In this document: positions 7,822 to 17,053 of the stretch, one piece after another | Layout of the letters: the number at the start of each line of letters is the position of its first letter | Numbering within the stretch: the first letter of the stretch is position 1 | DNA from: Streptomyces sp. VRA16 Mangrove soil | GTDB lineage: Bacteria; Actinomycetota; Actinomycetes; Streptomycetales; Streptomycetaceae | DNA length: 64,000 bases | Direction of reading: 5' to 3' | NCBI RefSeq assembly: GCF_017377775.1 | Contig: NZ_JAFVLN010000025.1 | Location: 1-64,000 of the forward strand | The notes under the pieces: model-generated | Database searches by the model: none | The model's input: the letters and a program-made list of their open reading frames with translations, nothing else | Told to the model about the DNA's origin: nothing | Made by a program: the position numbers and the translations under genes

Positions 7822-9477
7822 TCAGCCGAGGATGCCGCCCACCAGTCCGGGCTTGCCGCCTGCGCCGCCCGAGTCGCCGCCGGAGGACGAACCGCCGCCA
7901 CCGGAGGACGAGCCGCCCGACGACGTACCGCCGCCGGAGGAGCCGCCCGTGCTGGACGCTCCGCCGGTGCTCGACGTGGTCGGCGCCTGCGGGGTGGTCT
8001 GCTGCGGCGGGGCCTGGCCCGCGGTGGCGCCCTGCGTCGGGGTGCTGGTGGCGCCGCTGGCACTGCCGCTCTCGCGGGCCGCGGGCGCGCCGGACGGGCT
8101 CGAAGTGGTGCCCTGCGTCGGCGAGTTGGAGGCCGACGGGCTCGACGAGCGGCGCTCCTGGCGGTGCGTGCTGCCGGGCTCGGAGGGGAGCGGGGAGCCC
8201 GGCTGCTGGTTGTGCGGGGCGTCGCCGGGGCCGGGCGCGGTGACCCGGTCGGCGTCGCGCACGGCGCCGCCGAGCAGCGAGCCGATGAGGAGGGTGAGGC
8301 CGATGACGATCGTCGCGACGACGGTGCCGCGGCGCAGCACGTAGCGGCGCAGCTCCCAGAGCGTGGCGCGCGGGCCGAGCCGCCGCCAGGCGCGCGAGGC
8401 GAGGTGCCCGTCGACGGAGTAGACGGGGGCGCCGGCGATGACCAGCGGCGACCAGGCGGCCAGATAGATGATGTCCGGCGCGTCGTAGGCGGGGACGGTC
8501 TTCCAGCTGACGGTGACGAGGATCGCGGCGGAGAGCAGCCCCCCGATGGCGGCCGCGAGCCGCTGCCACAGGCCGAGGACCGTGAGCACACCGACGATGA
8601 CCTGGAAGAAGGCGATGGCGAGGCCGGCGCCGACCGGGTGCTGGAGCGCCCAGTCCCGCATCGGCTCGGCGAGCGCCCAGGGGTGCAGCGAGTTGAGCCA
8701 CTTGACCATGGAGCCGCGCTCGCCGCCGTCGAAGTAGACGGGGTCGCAGAGCTTGCCCATGCCGGCGTAGATGGAGATGAAGCCGAGGAAGACGCGCAGC
8801 GGGAGCAGCACGACGCCGAGGTTCATCCGGCGCCCGGGGTAGTAGGCGTGCCGGACCGGTCCGTAGCGGCGGGCGGCGGTGCTGCGCTCCGCGTCGGCGT
8901 CCTCGTCGTCGAGCTCGCCGTCCGGGTACGGGATCCGGTCGAGCTCTCCGGTCTCCTCGAAGGCACTGCCCGCCTGCCGCAGCTGCTGGGGCAGGATCCG
9001 GGCGCCCGGCTCGGCGCCGACCTGGCGCGGGGAGATGACGACGGGCGTCTCCTGCGTCGGCTCGCCCTCGTACAGATCGAGGTCGTCGGCGAGATCGCGG
9101 TCGAGGTCGACGCACGGGATGACCTGCGTGGCACCGCCGTCGTCGGGCTCGCCGGGGCGTCGCGCGCCCTGCAGCAGGCCGCCGGCGGCGAAGCCGCCGC
9201 CGCTCATGACGACGGGGCGCCGCCGGGCCGCGGGCGTGCCGGCGGCGGTGATCACGGGAATGCGTGCGGTGGCCGCGTCGACGGCGCTCAAGTGCCGGGC
9301 GATGCGCGGGAGTTGCGTCTTCTGCGCCGTGGGAAGCTGCACGCGGAAACTTGCGTGGTTGACGATGACCTGCGCCGGGTCGCACGGAACCTTCACCATG
9401 CTCAGCGCGGGAGCGTCGTCGAATCCCGACGAGCGGTCCCCCGAGGGTGTGCGGGGCGTTCTGGTGTCCACACTCAT
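7822..9477 (-). CDS. DoxX-family integral membrane protein
   Basis: A 551-residue protein in three parts. Residues 1 to about 218 are a hydrophilic, acidic N-terminal region with no recognisable motif. Residues about 219-395 are a four-helix DoxX/SURF4-like membrane domain beginning MNLGVVLLPLRVFLGFISIYAGMGKL and including AIAFFQVIVGVLTVLGL, with a further helix at VVATIVIGLTLLIGSLLGG. The last 140 residues are a Ser/Gly/Thr/Pro-rich tail probably exposed outside the membrane. Bare DoxX proteins are about 130-170 residues, so both extensions are unusual. DoxX proteins are linked to redox and thiosulfate metabolism, but no specific role can be assigned. Confidence 0.75.
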   Translation of the reverse strand: MSVDTRTPRTPSGDRSSGFDDAPALSMVKVPCDPAQVIVNHASFRVQLPTAQKTQLPRIARHLSAVDAATARIPVITAAGTPAARRRPVVMSGGGFAAGGLLQGARRPGEPDDGGATQVIPCVDLDRDLADDLDLYEGEPTQETPVVISPRQVGAEPGARILPQQLRQAGSAFEETGELDRIPYPDGELDDEDADAERSTAARRYGPVRHAYYPGRRMNLGVVLLPLRVFLGFISIYAGMGKLCDPVYFDGGERGSMVKWLNSLHPWALAEPMRDWALQHPVGAGLAIAFFQVIVGVLTVLGLWQRLAAAIGGLLSAAILVTVSWKTVPAYDAPDIIYLAAWSPLVIAGAPVYSVDGHLASRAWRRLGPRATLWELRRYVLRRGTVVATIVIGLTLLIGSLLGGAVRDADRVTAPGPGDAPHNQQPGSPLPSEPGSTHRQERRSSSPSASNSPTQGTTSSPSGAPAARESGSASGATSTPTQGATAGQAPPQQTTPQAPTTSSTGGASSTGGSSGGGTSSGGSSSGGGGSSSGGDSGGAGGKPGLVGGILG

Positions 9478-9549
9478 CTAACCGAGTGATGTGTGTTTAG
9501 GACACTGCCTTGACCCGATGGAAATGTCCGGGTCGCGTCAAGGTCGTCC

Positions 9550-9575
9550 CCCCGCGCCCCGTGCGGGGCGCGGGG
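9550..9575 (-). terminator. Terminator after rlmB
   Basis: An 11-bp perfect stem CCCCGCGCCCC (9550-9560) with its complement at 9565-9575 and loop GTGC, 10 nt beyond the rlmB stop codon on the minus strand. Confidence 0.75.
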
Positions 9576-9585
9576 ACCCGCACGG

Positions 9586-10536
9586 TCAGCCGCGGCGCCG
9601 CGCGGCCTCGTACAGCACGACGCCCGCGGCGACACCGGCGTTCAGCGACTCGGCGCCACCGGGCATCGGGATGCGCACGCGGAAGTCGCAGGTCTCGCCG
9701 ACGAGGCGGGACAGGCCCTTGCCCTCGCTGCCGACGACGATGACCACGGGGCCTTCGAGGGCCTCCAGGTCGGCCACGGAACGCTCCCCGTCGGCGGCGA
9801 GCCCGACGACGACGATCCCGGCCTTCTTGTACTGCTCCAGGGTCCGCGTCAGGTTCGTGGCGCGGGCGACGGGCGTCCGGGCCGCGGTACCGGCGGACGT
9901 CTTCCAGGCACCGGCGGTCATGCCGGCGGCGCGCCGCTCGGGCACGACGACCCCGTGGCCGCCGAAGGCCGACACGGAGCGCACGACGGCACCCAGGTTG
10001 CGCGGGTCGGTGACCCCGTCGAGGGCGACGATCAGCGGGTCCTGGCCCTCGTCGAAGGCGGCGGCGACGAGGTCCTCCGGGTGCGCGTACTCGTACGGCG
10101 GGACCTGGAGGACGAGGCCCTGGTGGTTGAGCCCGTTGGTCATGCGGTCGAGCTCGGGGCGGGGGGCCTCCATGAGGTGGATGCCGCCGCGCTCACCGGC
10201 GAGCTGAAGGGCCTCGCGGACCCGCTCGTCGTTGTCGATGAACTGCTGCACGTACAGGGTCGTGGCGGGCACGCCCTCGCGCAGCGCCTCGACGACCGGG
10301 TTGCGGCCGACGACCATCTCGGAGGTGGACTTGCCGCGCGGGCCGCCGGTGCGGCTCGTGGGGCGGCCCTGGGCGCGCTTGGCCTTGGCGTTGGCGGCAC
10401 GCTGCTTGACGTGGCCCTTGCGCATCTCGGCGGGCGGGGTCGGACCCTTGCCCTCCAGGCCGCGGCGCCGGTTGCCACCGCTGCCGACCTGCGCGCCCTT
10501 CTTGCCGGACATGCGGCGGTTGCTGTTGGCGGCCAT
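9586..10536 (-). CDS. rlmB: 23S rRNA 2'-O-ribose methyltransferase RlmB
   Basis: A SPOUT-fold methyltransferase of 316 residues that methylates the 2'-OH of the conserved guanosine G2251 (E. coli numbering) in 23S rRNA. The N-terminal 70 residues are basic and low-complexity, as in other actinobacterial members. The substrate-binding domain (VGRNPVVEAL at 76-85) precedes the three TrmH/SpoU motifs: DPRNLGAVVRS (177-187), IVVGSEGKGLS (266-276) and IPMPGGAESLN (289-299), which form the knot and AdoMet site. It lies downstream of cysS on the same strand, the usual actinobacterial pairing, separated by a hairpin. Confidence 0.92.
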   Translation of the reverse strand: MAANSNRRMSGKKGAQVGSGGNRRRGLEGKGPTPPAEMRKGHVKQRAANAKAKRAQGRPTSRTGGPRGKSTSEMVVGRNPVVEALREGVPATTLYVQQFIDNDERVREALQLAGERGGIHLMEAPRPELDRMTNGLNHQGLVLQVPPYEYAHPEDLVAAAFDEGQDPLIVALDGVTDPRNLGAVVRSVSAFGGHGVVVPERRAAGMTAGAWKTSAGTAARTPVARATNLTRTLEQYKKAGIVVVGLAADGERSVADLEALEGPVVIVVGSEGKGLSRLVGETCDFRVRIPMPGGAESLNAGVAAGVVLYEAARRRG

Positions 10537-10577
10537 GACCTACCTGTCTCTTGCGTCTACGTCTACGGGTATGTGCG

Positions 10578-10603
10578 TACGTCTATGAAGTACGTCTATG
10601 AAG
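10578..10603. repeat. 13-bp perfect tandem duplication
   Basis: The unit TACGTCTATGAAG occurs twice head to tail at 10578-10590 and 10591-10603 in the cysS-rlmB spacer, with a looser TACGTCTACG copy just before. Confidence 0.85.
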
Positions 10604-10631
10604 TGTGCCGCCCGGGGAGCCGGACGGCACA
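10604..10631 (-). terminator. Hairpin after cysS
   Basis: TGTGCCG at 10604-10610 pairs with CGGCACA at 10625-10631, and inner CCGG/CCGG pairs extend the stem past one mismatch. It starts 13 nt after the cysS stop on the minus strand and has no T-tract. Confidence 0.55.
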
Positions 10632-10643
10632 TTCGGTCACTTC

Positions 10644-12041
10644 TCAGCCGAGCGTCCAGCGCGGCCCGGAGGGGCCGTCCTCGATACTCAGACCTGACTG
10701 CTTGAGCCGGTCGCGGATGGCGTCGGCGGTGGCCCAGTCCTTGCGGCCGCGGGCGGCCTCGCGCTGGTCGAGGACGAGGCGTACGAGGCTGTCGACGACC
10801 CCGTTGAGGTCTTCGGCCCCGCTGTCCGAGGCGCCGGCCCACTGCTCGTCGAGCGGGTCGAGGCCGAGGACGCCGAGCATGGCGCGCACCTCGGCGAGGC
10901 GGGCGACGGCGGCTTCCTTGTCGTCGGCGGCCAGGGCGGAATTCCCCTGCCGGACGGCGGTGTGCACGATGGCCAGCGCCTGGGGGACGCCCAGGTCGTC
11001 GTCCATCGCCTCGGCGAACGCGAGCGGCACCTCGCCGGCCGGGGTGACCGGGCCGCCGGCCAGCTCGGTGGCCCGCTGCACGAACCCCTCGATCCGCGCG
11101 AACGCGGCCTCGGCCTCGCGCAGCGCGTCCTCGCTGTACTCGATGGTGGAGCGGTAGTGCGGGGTGCCCAGGTAGTAGCGGAGCACGATCGGCCGCCAGT
11201 GCTTGACCATCTCACCGACGAGCACGCTGTTGCCGAGCGACTTGGACATCTTCTCGCCGGACATGGTGACCCACGAGTTGTGCACCCAGTACCTGGCGAA
11301 CTCGTCGCCGAAGGCCTTGGCCTGGGCGATCTCGTTCTCGTGGTGCGGGAAGATCAGGTCGATGCCGCCGCCGTGGATGTCGAAGGCGGAGCCCAGGTAC
11401 TTGTGGGCCATGGCCGAGCACTCCAGGTGCCAGCCGGGACGGCCACGGCCCCAGGGCGTCTCCCAGTCGGGCTCGCCCGGCTTGGTCGCCTTCCACATGG
11501 CGAAGTCGCGGGGGTCGCGCTTGCCGGTGATGCCTTCCTCGGCGGGCTGGCGCAGATCGTCCAGGTCCTGGTTCGACAGCTCCAGGTACCCCGGGAAGGA
11601 GCGCACGTCGAAGTAGACGCTGCCGTCGGCCTCGTACGCGTGCCCGCGCTCGATGAGGCCGCGCATCATCTCGACCATCTCGGTGACGTGTCCGGTGGCC
11701 CGCGGCTCGTAGGTCGGGGGCAGGCAGCCCAGCGCCGTGTAGGCGTCGTTGAACGCCCGCTCGTTCTCGTACCCGATCGACCACCACGGCCGGTTCTGCT
11801 CGGCGGCCTTCTTGATGATCTTGTCGTCGATGTCCGTCACGTTCCGCACGAACGTCACGTCGAAGCCGCGGTACGTGAACCAGCGGCGCATCATGTCGAA
11901 GTTGAGGCCGGAGCGGATGTGCCCGATGTGCGGGGCGGCCTGCACGGTCGCGCCACACAGGTAGATCGAGACACAGCCCGGTGTGAGGGGCTCGAAGTCA
12001 CGGATCTGCCGGGCGCTGGTGTCGTACAGGCGAATAGTCAC
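10644..12041 (-). CDS. cysS: Cysteinyl-tRNA synthetase
   Basis: Class I aminoacyl-tRNA synthetase charging tRNA-Cys, 465 residues, the normal length. Signature motifs are PHIGH at 37-41 and KMSKS at 264-268. The zinc ligands expected for CysRS are present (Cys29, Cys208, His233 and Glu237). The start is the GTG at 12041, which has a TGGAGGC ribosome binding site 5 nt upstream and gives the usual N-terminus (TIRLYDTSARQIRDF); the frame continues open upstream but that extension would not be translated. The gene is shared with rlmB in a conserved neighbourhood. Confidence 0.95.
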   Translation of the reverse strand: MTIRLYDTSARQIRDFEPLTPGCVSIYLCGATVQAAPHIGHIRSGLNFDMMRRWFTYRGFDVTFVRNVTDIDDKIIKKAAEQNRPWWSIGYENERAFNDAYTALGCLPPTYEPRATGHVTEMVEMMRGLIERGHAYEADGSVYFDVRSFPGYLELSNQDLDDLRQPAEEGITGKRDPRDFAMWKATKPGEPDWETPWGRGRPGWHLECSAMAHKYLGSAFDIHGGGIDLIFPHHENEIAQAKAFGDEFARYWVHNSWVTMSGEKMSKSLGNSVLVGEMVKHWRPIVLRYYLGTPHYRSTIEYSEDALREAEAAFARIEGFVQRATELAGGPVTPAGEVPLAFAEAMDDDLGVPQALAIVHTAVRQGNSALAADDKEAAVARLAEVRAMLGVLGLDPLDEQWAGASDSGAEDLNGVVDSLVRLVLDQREAARGRKDWATADAIRDRLKQSGLSIEDGPSGPRWTLG

Positions 12042-12133
12042 GCCTCCAGGGTAGTAGGCGCAGAAGGGTGCCGTGCCCCGTAAGGGGCGCGAGGAACGGC
12101 GCGCCCAGCCCCCACCGGCGCGGGGCCGACGAC

Positions 12134-12170
12134 GAAACCGGGGGGTCCGGGGGCGAAGCCCCCCGGTTTC
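12134..12170 (-). terminator. Terminator of the ABC/MFS/PPOX operon
   Basis: GAAACCGGGGGG (12134-12145) pairs perfectly with its complement at 12159-12170 around a 13-nt loop, between the PPOX stop codon and the cysS start. Confidence 0.75.
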
Positions 12171-12223
12171 GGGACGGGAAGGGGAGGAGGGGGCGGCCCG
12201 AAGGCCGCGAACCCCCACAGACC

Positions 12224-12628
12224 TCAGACTCGCCCGACGACCTTCCGGGCCCGGACCCGCACCACGACCCGCTCCGCGTCGTCCGCGGACGAGGGATTGA
12301 ATTCGGCGTACTTCTTCCCCGTGTACTTCAAGGACAGCTCGTCGATGAGTTCCTGACCGCCCTCGGTGGTGATGTCGGCGGTCCCGCGGATCTCGGCGTA
12401 CGCGTAGGGGTTGTCGGCGGGCTGCACCAGCACCGTCACCCGCGGATCGCGCCGCAGGTTCTTCTCCTTCTGCCGCCCGACGGTCGTGGAGAACAGCACG
12501 TCGTCACCGTCCCGCTTGACCCACACCGGCGAGACCTGCGGACTGCCGTCGGGCTGGAGGGTGGCGACACCGATGAAGACCTTGCTGTCGAGCAGTTCCT
12601 TGAGCCCGTCGGAAAGCTGTGCGGACAT
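12224..12628 (-). CDS. PPOX-class F420/flavin-dependent protein
   Basis: A 134-residue split-barrel protein of the pyridoxamine-5'-phosphate-oxidase-like superfamily. The strands GVATLQPDGSPQVSPVWV, DVLFSTTVGRQKEKNLRRDPRVTVLV and YAEIRGTADIT are the characteristic core seen in actinobacterial F420-binding members (Rv1155-type). It is probably a cytoplasmic reductase or oxidoreductase using F420 or FMN. The ATG at 12628 follows an AAGGAG ribosome binding site that overlaps the end of the MFS gene; the spacing is only two bases, so translation is likely coupled. It is the last gene of a five-gene operon. Confidence 0.85.
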   Translation of the reverse strand: MSAQLSDGLKELLDSKVFIGVATLQPDGSPQVSPVWVKRDGDDVLFSTTVGRQKEKNLRRDPRVTVLVQPADNPYAYAEIRGTADITTEGGQELIDELSLKYTGKKYAEFNPSSADDAERVVVRVRARKVVGRV

Positions 12629-12630
12629 GG

Positions 12631-13896
12631 CTACTCCTTCTTGAGGGACGGATGGCGCGTACCCGATCCTGCGACAACACACCGCGCCGCCCCGGCATTT
12701 CGTCCGGGTGTCACCCACCACGCGCATCCCGCCGCCGCCAGCGGCACCGCCGCGAGCACCGCCCACAGGACGGGTACGGGCAGGCCGAGCAGCGCCCCGG
12801 TCGCGGCGCTCCCGGCGAGCACGGCGATCCCGGAGACGGAGGAGAGCGCGCCGGTGGCGAGCCCGAGATGCCGCTCCGCCACGAGGTCCGGTACGAGTCC
12901 ACGGGCAGCCGGGACCAGGAGCATCTGCCCGACGGTGAGCAGCACGACGAGCGCGCAGACGGGCAGCAGCCCGTACGTCCCGAAGCCGCCCACCGCGACC
13001 GCCGCGAACCCGGAAGCCACCAGCGCGAGCCCCGCGATCAGCGCGGTGCGCGGCGCGAGCCGCGCCGCCGACCAGCGGGTCACCGGCAGCTGGACGCAGA
13101 CGACGAGCAGCGACGACAGCGCGAAGAGCGGGCCGACGGCGTCCTGCGACCCGGTGGTGCGGGCGACCTCGACGGGCAGCGCGAGATAGAGCTGGTTGTA
13201 CGCGATGAGATAGCCGCTGTAGGCCAGGCACAGGGCGAGGAAGCGCGGGTTGGCGAACACCGCGGCGGCGCCCCGTGCACGGCGGGCCCGCGGCACGGCC
13301 GCCCGCCGCGGCATCAGCCGGGCGTGTCCGGCGAGCACCCCGACGAAGACCAGCGCGCCCGCGAGGCAGGCCGCCCGGAAGCTCACGAAGAGCAGGGCCG
13401 TGCCGAGCAGTGGACCGAGGAAGGCGCCCGCCTGTCCGGCGGCGGAGAAGACGCCGAGGACCTGGGCGCGCGGGACGCCGGTGGCGCGTTCGTGGCGGAC
13501 GGCCTCGCGGGCGGTCTCGGACTCGACGGCCGGGGAGAAGAGCGCGGCGGCGAACCCGATGAGCAGGACGGCCGCGACGACGGTGGCCGTGGTGGCGGCG
13601 AACCCGAGCCAGCAGAACCCGGCGATGCGCAGGACGCACCCGGCGAGGACGACCGGGCGCGGCCCGAACCGGTCGGTGAGCGCGCCGCCGACGACGAAGA
13701 GGCCCTGCTGGCTGAACGTGCGCAGCCCGAGGACGAGGCCGACCGCCCATCCGGCGAGACCGAGGCGGTCGGTGAGATGGGTGGCGAGGTAGGGCAGGAC
13801 GGCGTAGAAGCCGATGTTGAAGGCGAGCTGGGTGAGGGTCAACAACCTTATGTAGGGCGGCAGTTGGCGCACCCGGAGCCGACGGTCGGCGCTCAT
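12631..13896 (-). CDS. MFS transporter
   Basis: A 421-residue major-facilitator transporter with about 12 hydrophobic helices. The loop 2-3 motif appears as GGALTDRFGPRPVVL, the usual G-x-L-x-D-R-x-G-R/P-x-x pattern, and a cytoplasmic basic loop (RRAAVPRARRARG) separates the two six-helix halves. Its start codon overlaps the stop of the fused permease gene (ATGA), so it is translationally coupled to a peptide-type ABC importer. Export of a metabolite related to the imported substrate is a plausible inference; the substrate itself is unknown. Confidence 0.85.
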   Translation of the reverse strand: MSADRRLRVRQLPPYIRLLTLTQLAFNIGFYAVLPYLATHLTDRLGLAGWAVGLVLGLRTFSQQGLFVVGGALTDRFGPRPVVLAGCVLRIAGFCWLGFAATTATVVAAVLLIGFAAALFSPAVESETAREAVRHERATGVPRAQVLGVFSAAGQAGAFLGPLLGTALLFVSFRAACLAGALVFVGVLAGHARLMPRRAAVPRARRARGAAAVFANPRFLALCLAYSGYLIAYNQLYLALPVEVARTTGSQDAVGPLFALSSLLVVCVQLPVTRWSAARLAPRTALIAGLALVASGFAAVAVGGFGTYGLLPVCALVVLLTVGQMLLVPAARGLVPDLVAERHLGLATGALSSVSGIAVLAGSAATGALLGLPVPVLWAVLAAVPLAAAGCAWWVTPGRNAGAARCVVAGSGTRHPSLKKE

Positions 13897-15593
13897 GCGC
13901 GCCCTTGGGCGGTCCGGCGGCCGGTGAGCGCCACCGTCGCGCCCACGACCGCGAGCGCCGCCGCCGGCGCGAGGACCGCCCAGGGGGCCCGCTCGGCGTA
14001 GGGCAGGTTCTCCATCAGCAGGCGGCCCCACTCGGGCGTGGGCGGCTGGGTGCCGAGGCCGAGGAAGCTGAGAGAGGCGAGGGCGAGGGTCGTCGGGGCG
14101 AGGCGCAGCGCCGCGTGCCGGGCGACCGGCGGCAGCACGCCCGGCAGGACGTGCCGGCGCAGGACGTGCCCGCGCCCGGCGCCGAGGGCGCGGGCGGCGG
14201 CGAGGTGCCCGGCGCCGCGTTCCGCCTCGGCGAGCGCCGCGGTGTGCGCGGCCAACGGGGCCCAGCCGACGGCGGCGACGGCGACGGCCGCCCCGGTCTG
14301 TCCGGCCCCGAACAGGCCGGTGACGAGCAGCCCGGCGAGGATCGCGGGCAGTGCGTTGGCGACCTCGGTGAGGCCCTTCGCGGCCCGGACGAGCCCGAGC
14401 AGCACGCCCGCCACGAAACACACGGCGCACACGACGGCGGCCGTGAGAAGCGTCCGCAGCGCGCCGTGCCCGAGCCGGGCCAGCACATCGCGCCCGAGCG
14501 CGTCCGTGCCGAAGGGGTGGGCCCGGGACGGGGCCACGAGGCGGGCGGCCAGGTCGACCTGGAGCGGGTCTCGGGTGAGCCCCCAGCCGATCACGCCGAG
14601 CAGCAGCGCGCCGAGGATCCATCCGGCGTACGAGGCGCCGCGCCACGACACCCGCGTCGCGCCCGGCAGCGCACCGGCGGCGAGCGCGGGCCCGAGCAGC
14701 CGGCGCCGGACGAGTCCGACGGTGACGGCAGCGGCCACGCCGAGCGCGAGCAGCACCAGCAGACAGCCCTGGAGCAGCGGCAGATCGAGGTCGAGGGCGG
14801 CGGCGACGGCCGTCCCGCCGAGCCCCGGGATCGCGAACACGGCCTCGACGGCGGCCGCGGCGCCGGTCAGGCCGACGACGGTGAGCCCGGCCTGCGGGAG
14901 CACCGCGGGCAGCATGCGGCGCACCGCGCGCCGGGCGATCCGGGAGCGTGGCATGCCGCCCGCCCGCATCGTGCGCACCCAGGGTTCGGCGAACACCGTC
15001 GGCAGCGCGTCCTGCCCGAGCCGGCCGAGGACGGCCCCCGCGGGGATGCCGAGGGCGAGGGCGGGCAGTACGGCGGAGGCGGGCGAGGCCCACCCCTGCG
15101 CGGGGAACCAGCCGAGCCGCACGGCGAACAGGGTCGCGAGCACGGAGGCGATCAGGAACTCGGGCAGCGCGGCGAGCACGCCCGCGACGGCCCCGCCGCG
15201 CGCCTCGGGCCGCCCGCGCCGCAGCGCGGGCAGCCAGACGGCCACCGCGACCCCGACGGCGACCACCATCGCGTACGCCATCAGCGACACGGACACCCAG
15301 AACGAGCCGGCCACGTCGGAGGCGACGTCGGCGCCGGTCACCCAGGACGTGCCGAGGTCTCCGTGTGCGAGGCCGCGCACCCACTGCCCGAAGAACGTGA
15401 AGGGGCCCTCGCCCAGGCCGAGCCGGTCACGCACCTGCGCGAGCTGCTCCGGTGTCGTGGGCGCGTCGCCGTACCGCGCGTGCAGCACGGTCAGCGCCGG
15501 GTCGGTCCTGGTCAGCCAGGGCAGCAGCGCGGTGACGGCGAGCAGCCCGCCGACCGCGACCGCCCGCCCGATTCCGACGGTCAGCTTCCTCAC
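13893..15593 (-). CDS. Fused DppB-DppC-like ABC permease
   Basis: A single 566-residue polypeptide carrying two consecutive binding-protein-dependent transport permease domains. The first half (to about residue 285) resembles DppB: an N-terminal membrane helix, the periplasmic segment DRLGLGEGPFTFFGQWVRGLAHGDLGTSW, and the ATPase-contact loop PWVRTMRAGGMPRSRIARRAVRRMLPAVLP. The second half resembles DppC: PFGTDALGRDVLARLGHGALRTLL, and the loop AARALGAGRGHVLRRHVLPGVLPPV. Usually these are separate proteins. The GTG start overlaps the binding-protein stop (GTGA). No ATPase gene is in the operon, so a shared ATPase encoded elsewhere must drive it. Confidence 0.85.
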   Translation of the reverse strand: MRKLTVGIGRAVAVGGLLAVTALLPWLTRTDPALTVLHARYGDAPTTPEQLAQVRDRLGLGEGPFTFFGQWVRGLAHGDLGTSWVTGADVASDVAGSFWVSVSLMAYAMVVAVGVAVAVWLPALRRGRPEARGGAVAGVLAALPEFLIASVLATLFAVRLGWFPAQGWASPASAVLPALALGIPAGAVLGRLGQDALPTVFAEPWVRTMRAGGMPRSRIARRAVRRMLPAVLPQAGLTVVGLTGAAAAVEAVFAIPGLGGTAVAAALDLDLPLLQGCLLVLLALGVAAAVTVGLVRRRLLGPALAAGALPGATRVSWRGASYAGWILGALLLGVIGWGLTRDPLQVDLAARLVAPSRAHPFGTDALGRDVLARLGHGALRTLLTAAVVCAVCFVAGVLLGLVRAAKGLTEVANALPAILAGLLVTGLFGAGQTGAAVAVAAVGWAPLAAHTAALAEAERGAGHLAAARALGAGRGHVLRRHVLPGVLPPVARHAALRLAPTTLALASLSFLGLGTQPPTPEWGRLLMENLPYAERAPWAVLAPAAALAVVGATVALTGRRTAQGRA

Positions 15594-17053
15594 GCGCGCG
15601 TCTCCAGGCCGATGAACTGCCGCTCGTAGGGGTCGAGGACGACCCCGCGCACCCCGGCCCCGACGCCCTGCAGGTGCTCCTCGTGCACGATCGGCACGGC
15701 GGCGTCGGTGCGCAGGATCGCGGCCTCGGCGACGAGCACGGCCCGGTGCCGGGCGTCGCCCTCGCGTCCGGCGGCGGCGCGCACGGCGGCGTCCACGTCC
15801 GGGTCGTCGAGCCGGGAGATGTTGAAGCTGCCGCCGCCGGTGAAGTCGGAGGCGAGGTACGAGACGGGGTCGCCGGTGTCGAGCGCGGTGGACCGGGACA
15901 TCAGGAAGGCGTCGTACGCGCCGTCCAGGGCCCCGGCTTCGAGCCGCGCGTAGTCCTTCACGACGAGCCGCACGCCGAACCCGGCCTTCTCCAGCTGCTG
16001 TTGGAGGGCCGCGGCGACCTCGGGGAGTTCGGCGCGGTTGGTGTACGTGGCGAGGGTGAGCGTCCGCCCGCGCGGCCGGGTGGCCCGCGCCCGCCCGGTG
16101 ACCGGCAGTTGCTTGCCGTCGGCCCAGGCGAACCCGGGCCCGAGCAGCCCGGTGGCCTGCCGGGCGTACCCCTCGTAGACGCTGGACGCGAGCGCGCTGG
16201 TGTCGATCGCCTCGCGCACGGCGGCCCGCAGTCCGGCGTCGGCGAGCGGCCCCTTGCCCGTGTTCAGGTACAGGGTCGTGGTCCTGACCGTGCCGACCTT
16301 CCTGGCCCGGTCGCCGAGCAGCAGCGCCTGCGCCGCGGGCACGAACTCGGCGACCTCGATCTGGCCCGAACGCAGCGCGTTGGCACGGGCGTTGTTGTCG
16401 GCGACGAACGTCACGTCGAGGCCGCGCGCCGCCGCCTTCCCGCGCCAGTGCCCGTCGAACCGGTCGAGCGCGGCGGACACCGCCCCGTGCACCTGCGTCA
16501 GCGCGAAGGGCCCGGTGGCGGTCCCCACGGGGTCCACCCGCCCGTCCTTCCCGTACGCGGCCGGGGAGAGGACCGCGAGCGACGGGTTGGCGAGGCGTGC
16601 GGGCAGCAGCGGATCGGCGGTGCCGGTCGCGATCCGCACCCGCCGCTCCCCCACCGCCTCGGCCCTCAGCCGTACGTCGCTCAGCACGCGCGGCGTCACC
16701 TCGGCCCGGCCCGCCTCGCGCAGGGCGCGTACGACGGCGTCCGCGGTGACGTCCCCGCCGTCCTGGAACCGGGCCGCGCGCAGCGTGAACTCCCAGGTGG
16801 TGGCGTTCGTACGGGTCCACTTCTCGGCCAGCGCCGGGTGGATCACGCCGTCGGTGTCCATCCGGGTCAGACCGTCGACGACCGCGAGCCTGCTGAGCAG
16901 CAGCCCGTCGTCGCCGTACGGGGACAGGCCCTGGGTCGGCGCGAAGGCGAGGTCCACGCCGAGCCGGCCGCCGCGCGCGGTGCCGGTGAACGAGCCGCAC
17001 GCGCTGGTGAGCCCGATCCCGGCGGCGGCGAGGAGCAGGCCGCGCCGCCGCAT
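15590..17053 (-). CDS. ABC substrate-binding lipoprotein (peptide/nickel type)
   Basis: A 487-residue extracellular binding protein of the SBP_bac_5 family, feeding the fused permease encoded next. The signal peptide MRRRGLLLAAAGIGLTSAC ends in lipobox Cys19, so the protein is membrane-tethered. The family features ALAEKWTRTNATTWEFTLR and a late FNISRLDDPDVDAAVRAA segment are present. Ligands in this family are oligopeptides, nickel complexes or opines; which one cannot be told. The start ATG shares its first base with the acetyltransferase stop (TGATG), and the 3' end overlaps the permease GTG by four bases. Confidence 0.88.
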   Translation of the reverse strand: MRRRGLLLAAAGIGLTSACGSFTGTARGGRLGVDLAFAPTQGLSPYGDDGLLLSRLAVVDGLTRMDTDGVIHPALAEKWTRTNATTWEFTLRAARFQDGGDVTADAVVRALREAGRAEVTPRVLSDVRLRAEAVGERRVRIATGTADPLLPARLANPSLAVLSPAAYGKDGRVDPVGTATGPFALTQVHGAVSAALDRFDGHWRGKAAARGLDVTFVADNNARANALRSGQIEVAEFVPAAQALLLGDRARKVGTVRTTTLYLNTGKGPLADAGLRAAVREAIDTSALASSVYEGYARQATGLLGPGFAWADGKQLPVTGRARATRPRGRTLTLATYTNRAELPEVAAALQQQLEKAGFGVRLVVKDYARLEAGALDGAYDAFLMSRSTALDTGDPVSYLASDFTGGGSFNISRLDDPDVDAAVRAAAGREGDARHRAVLVAEAAILRTDAAVPIVHEEHLQGVGAGVRGVVLDPYERQFIGLETRA

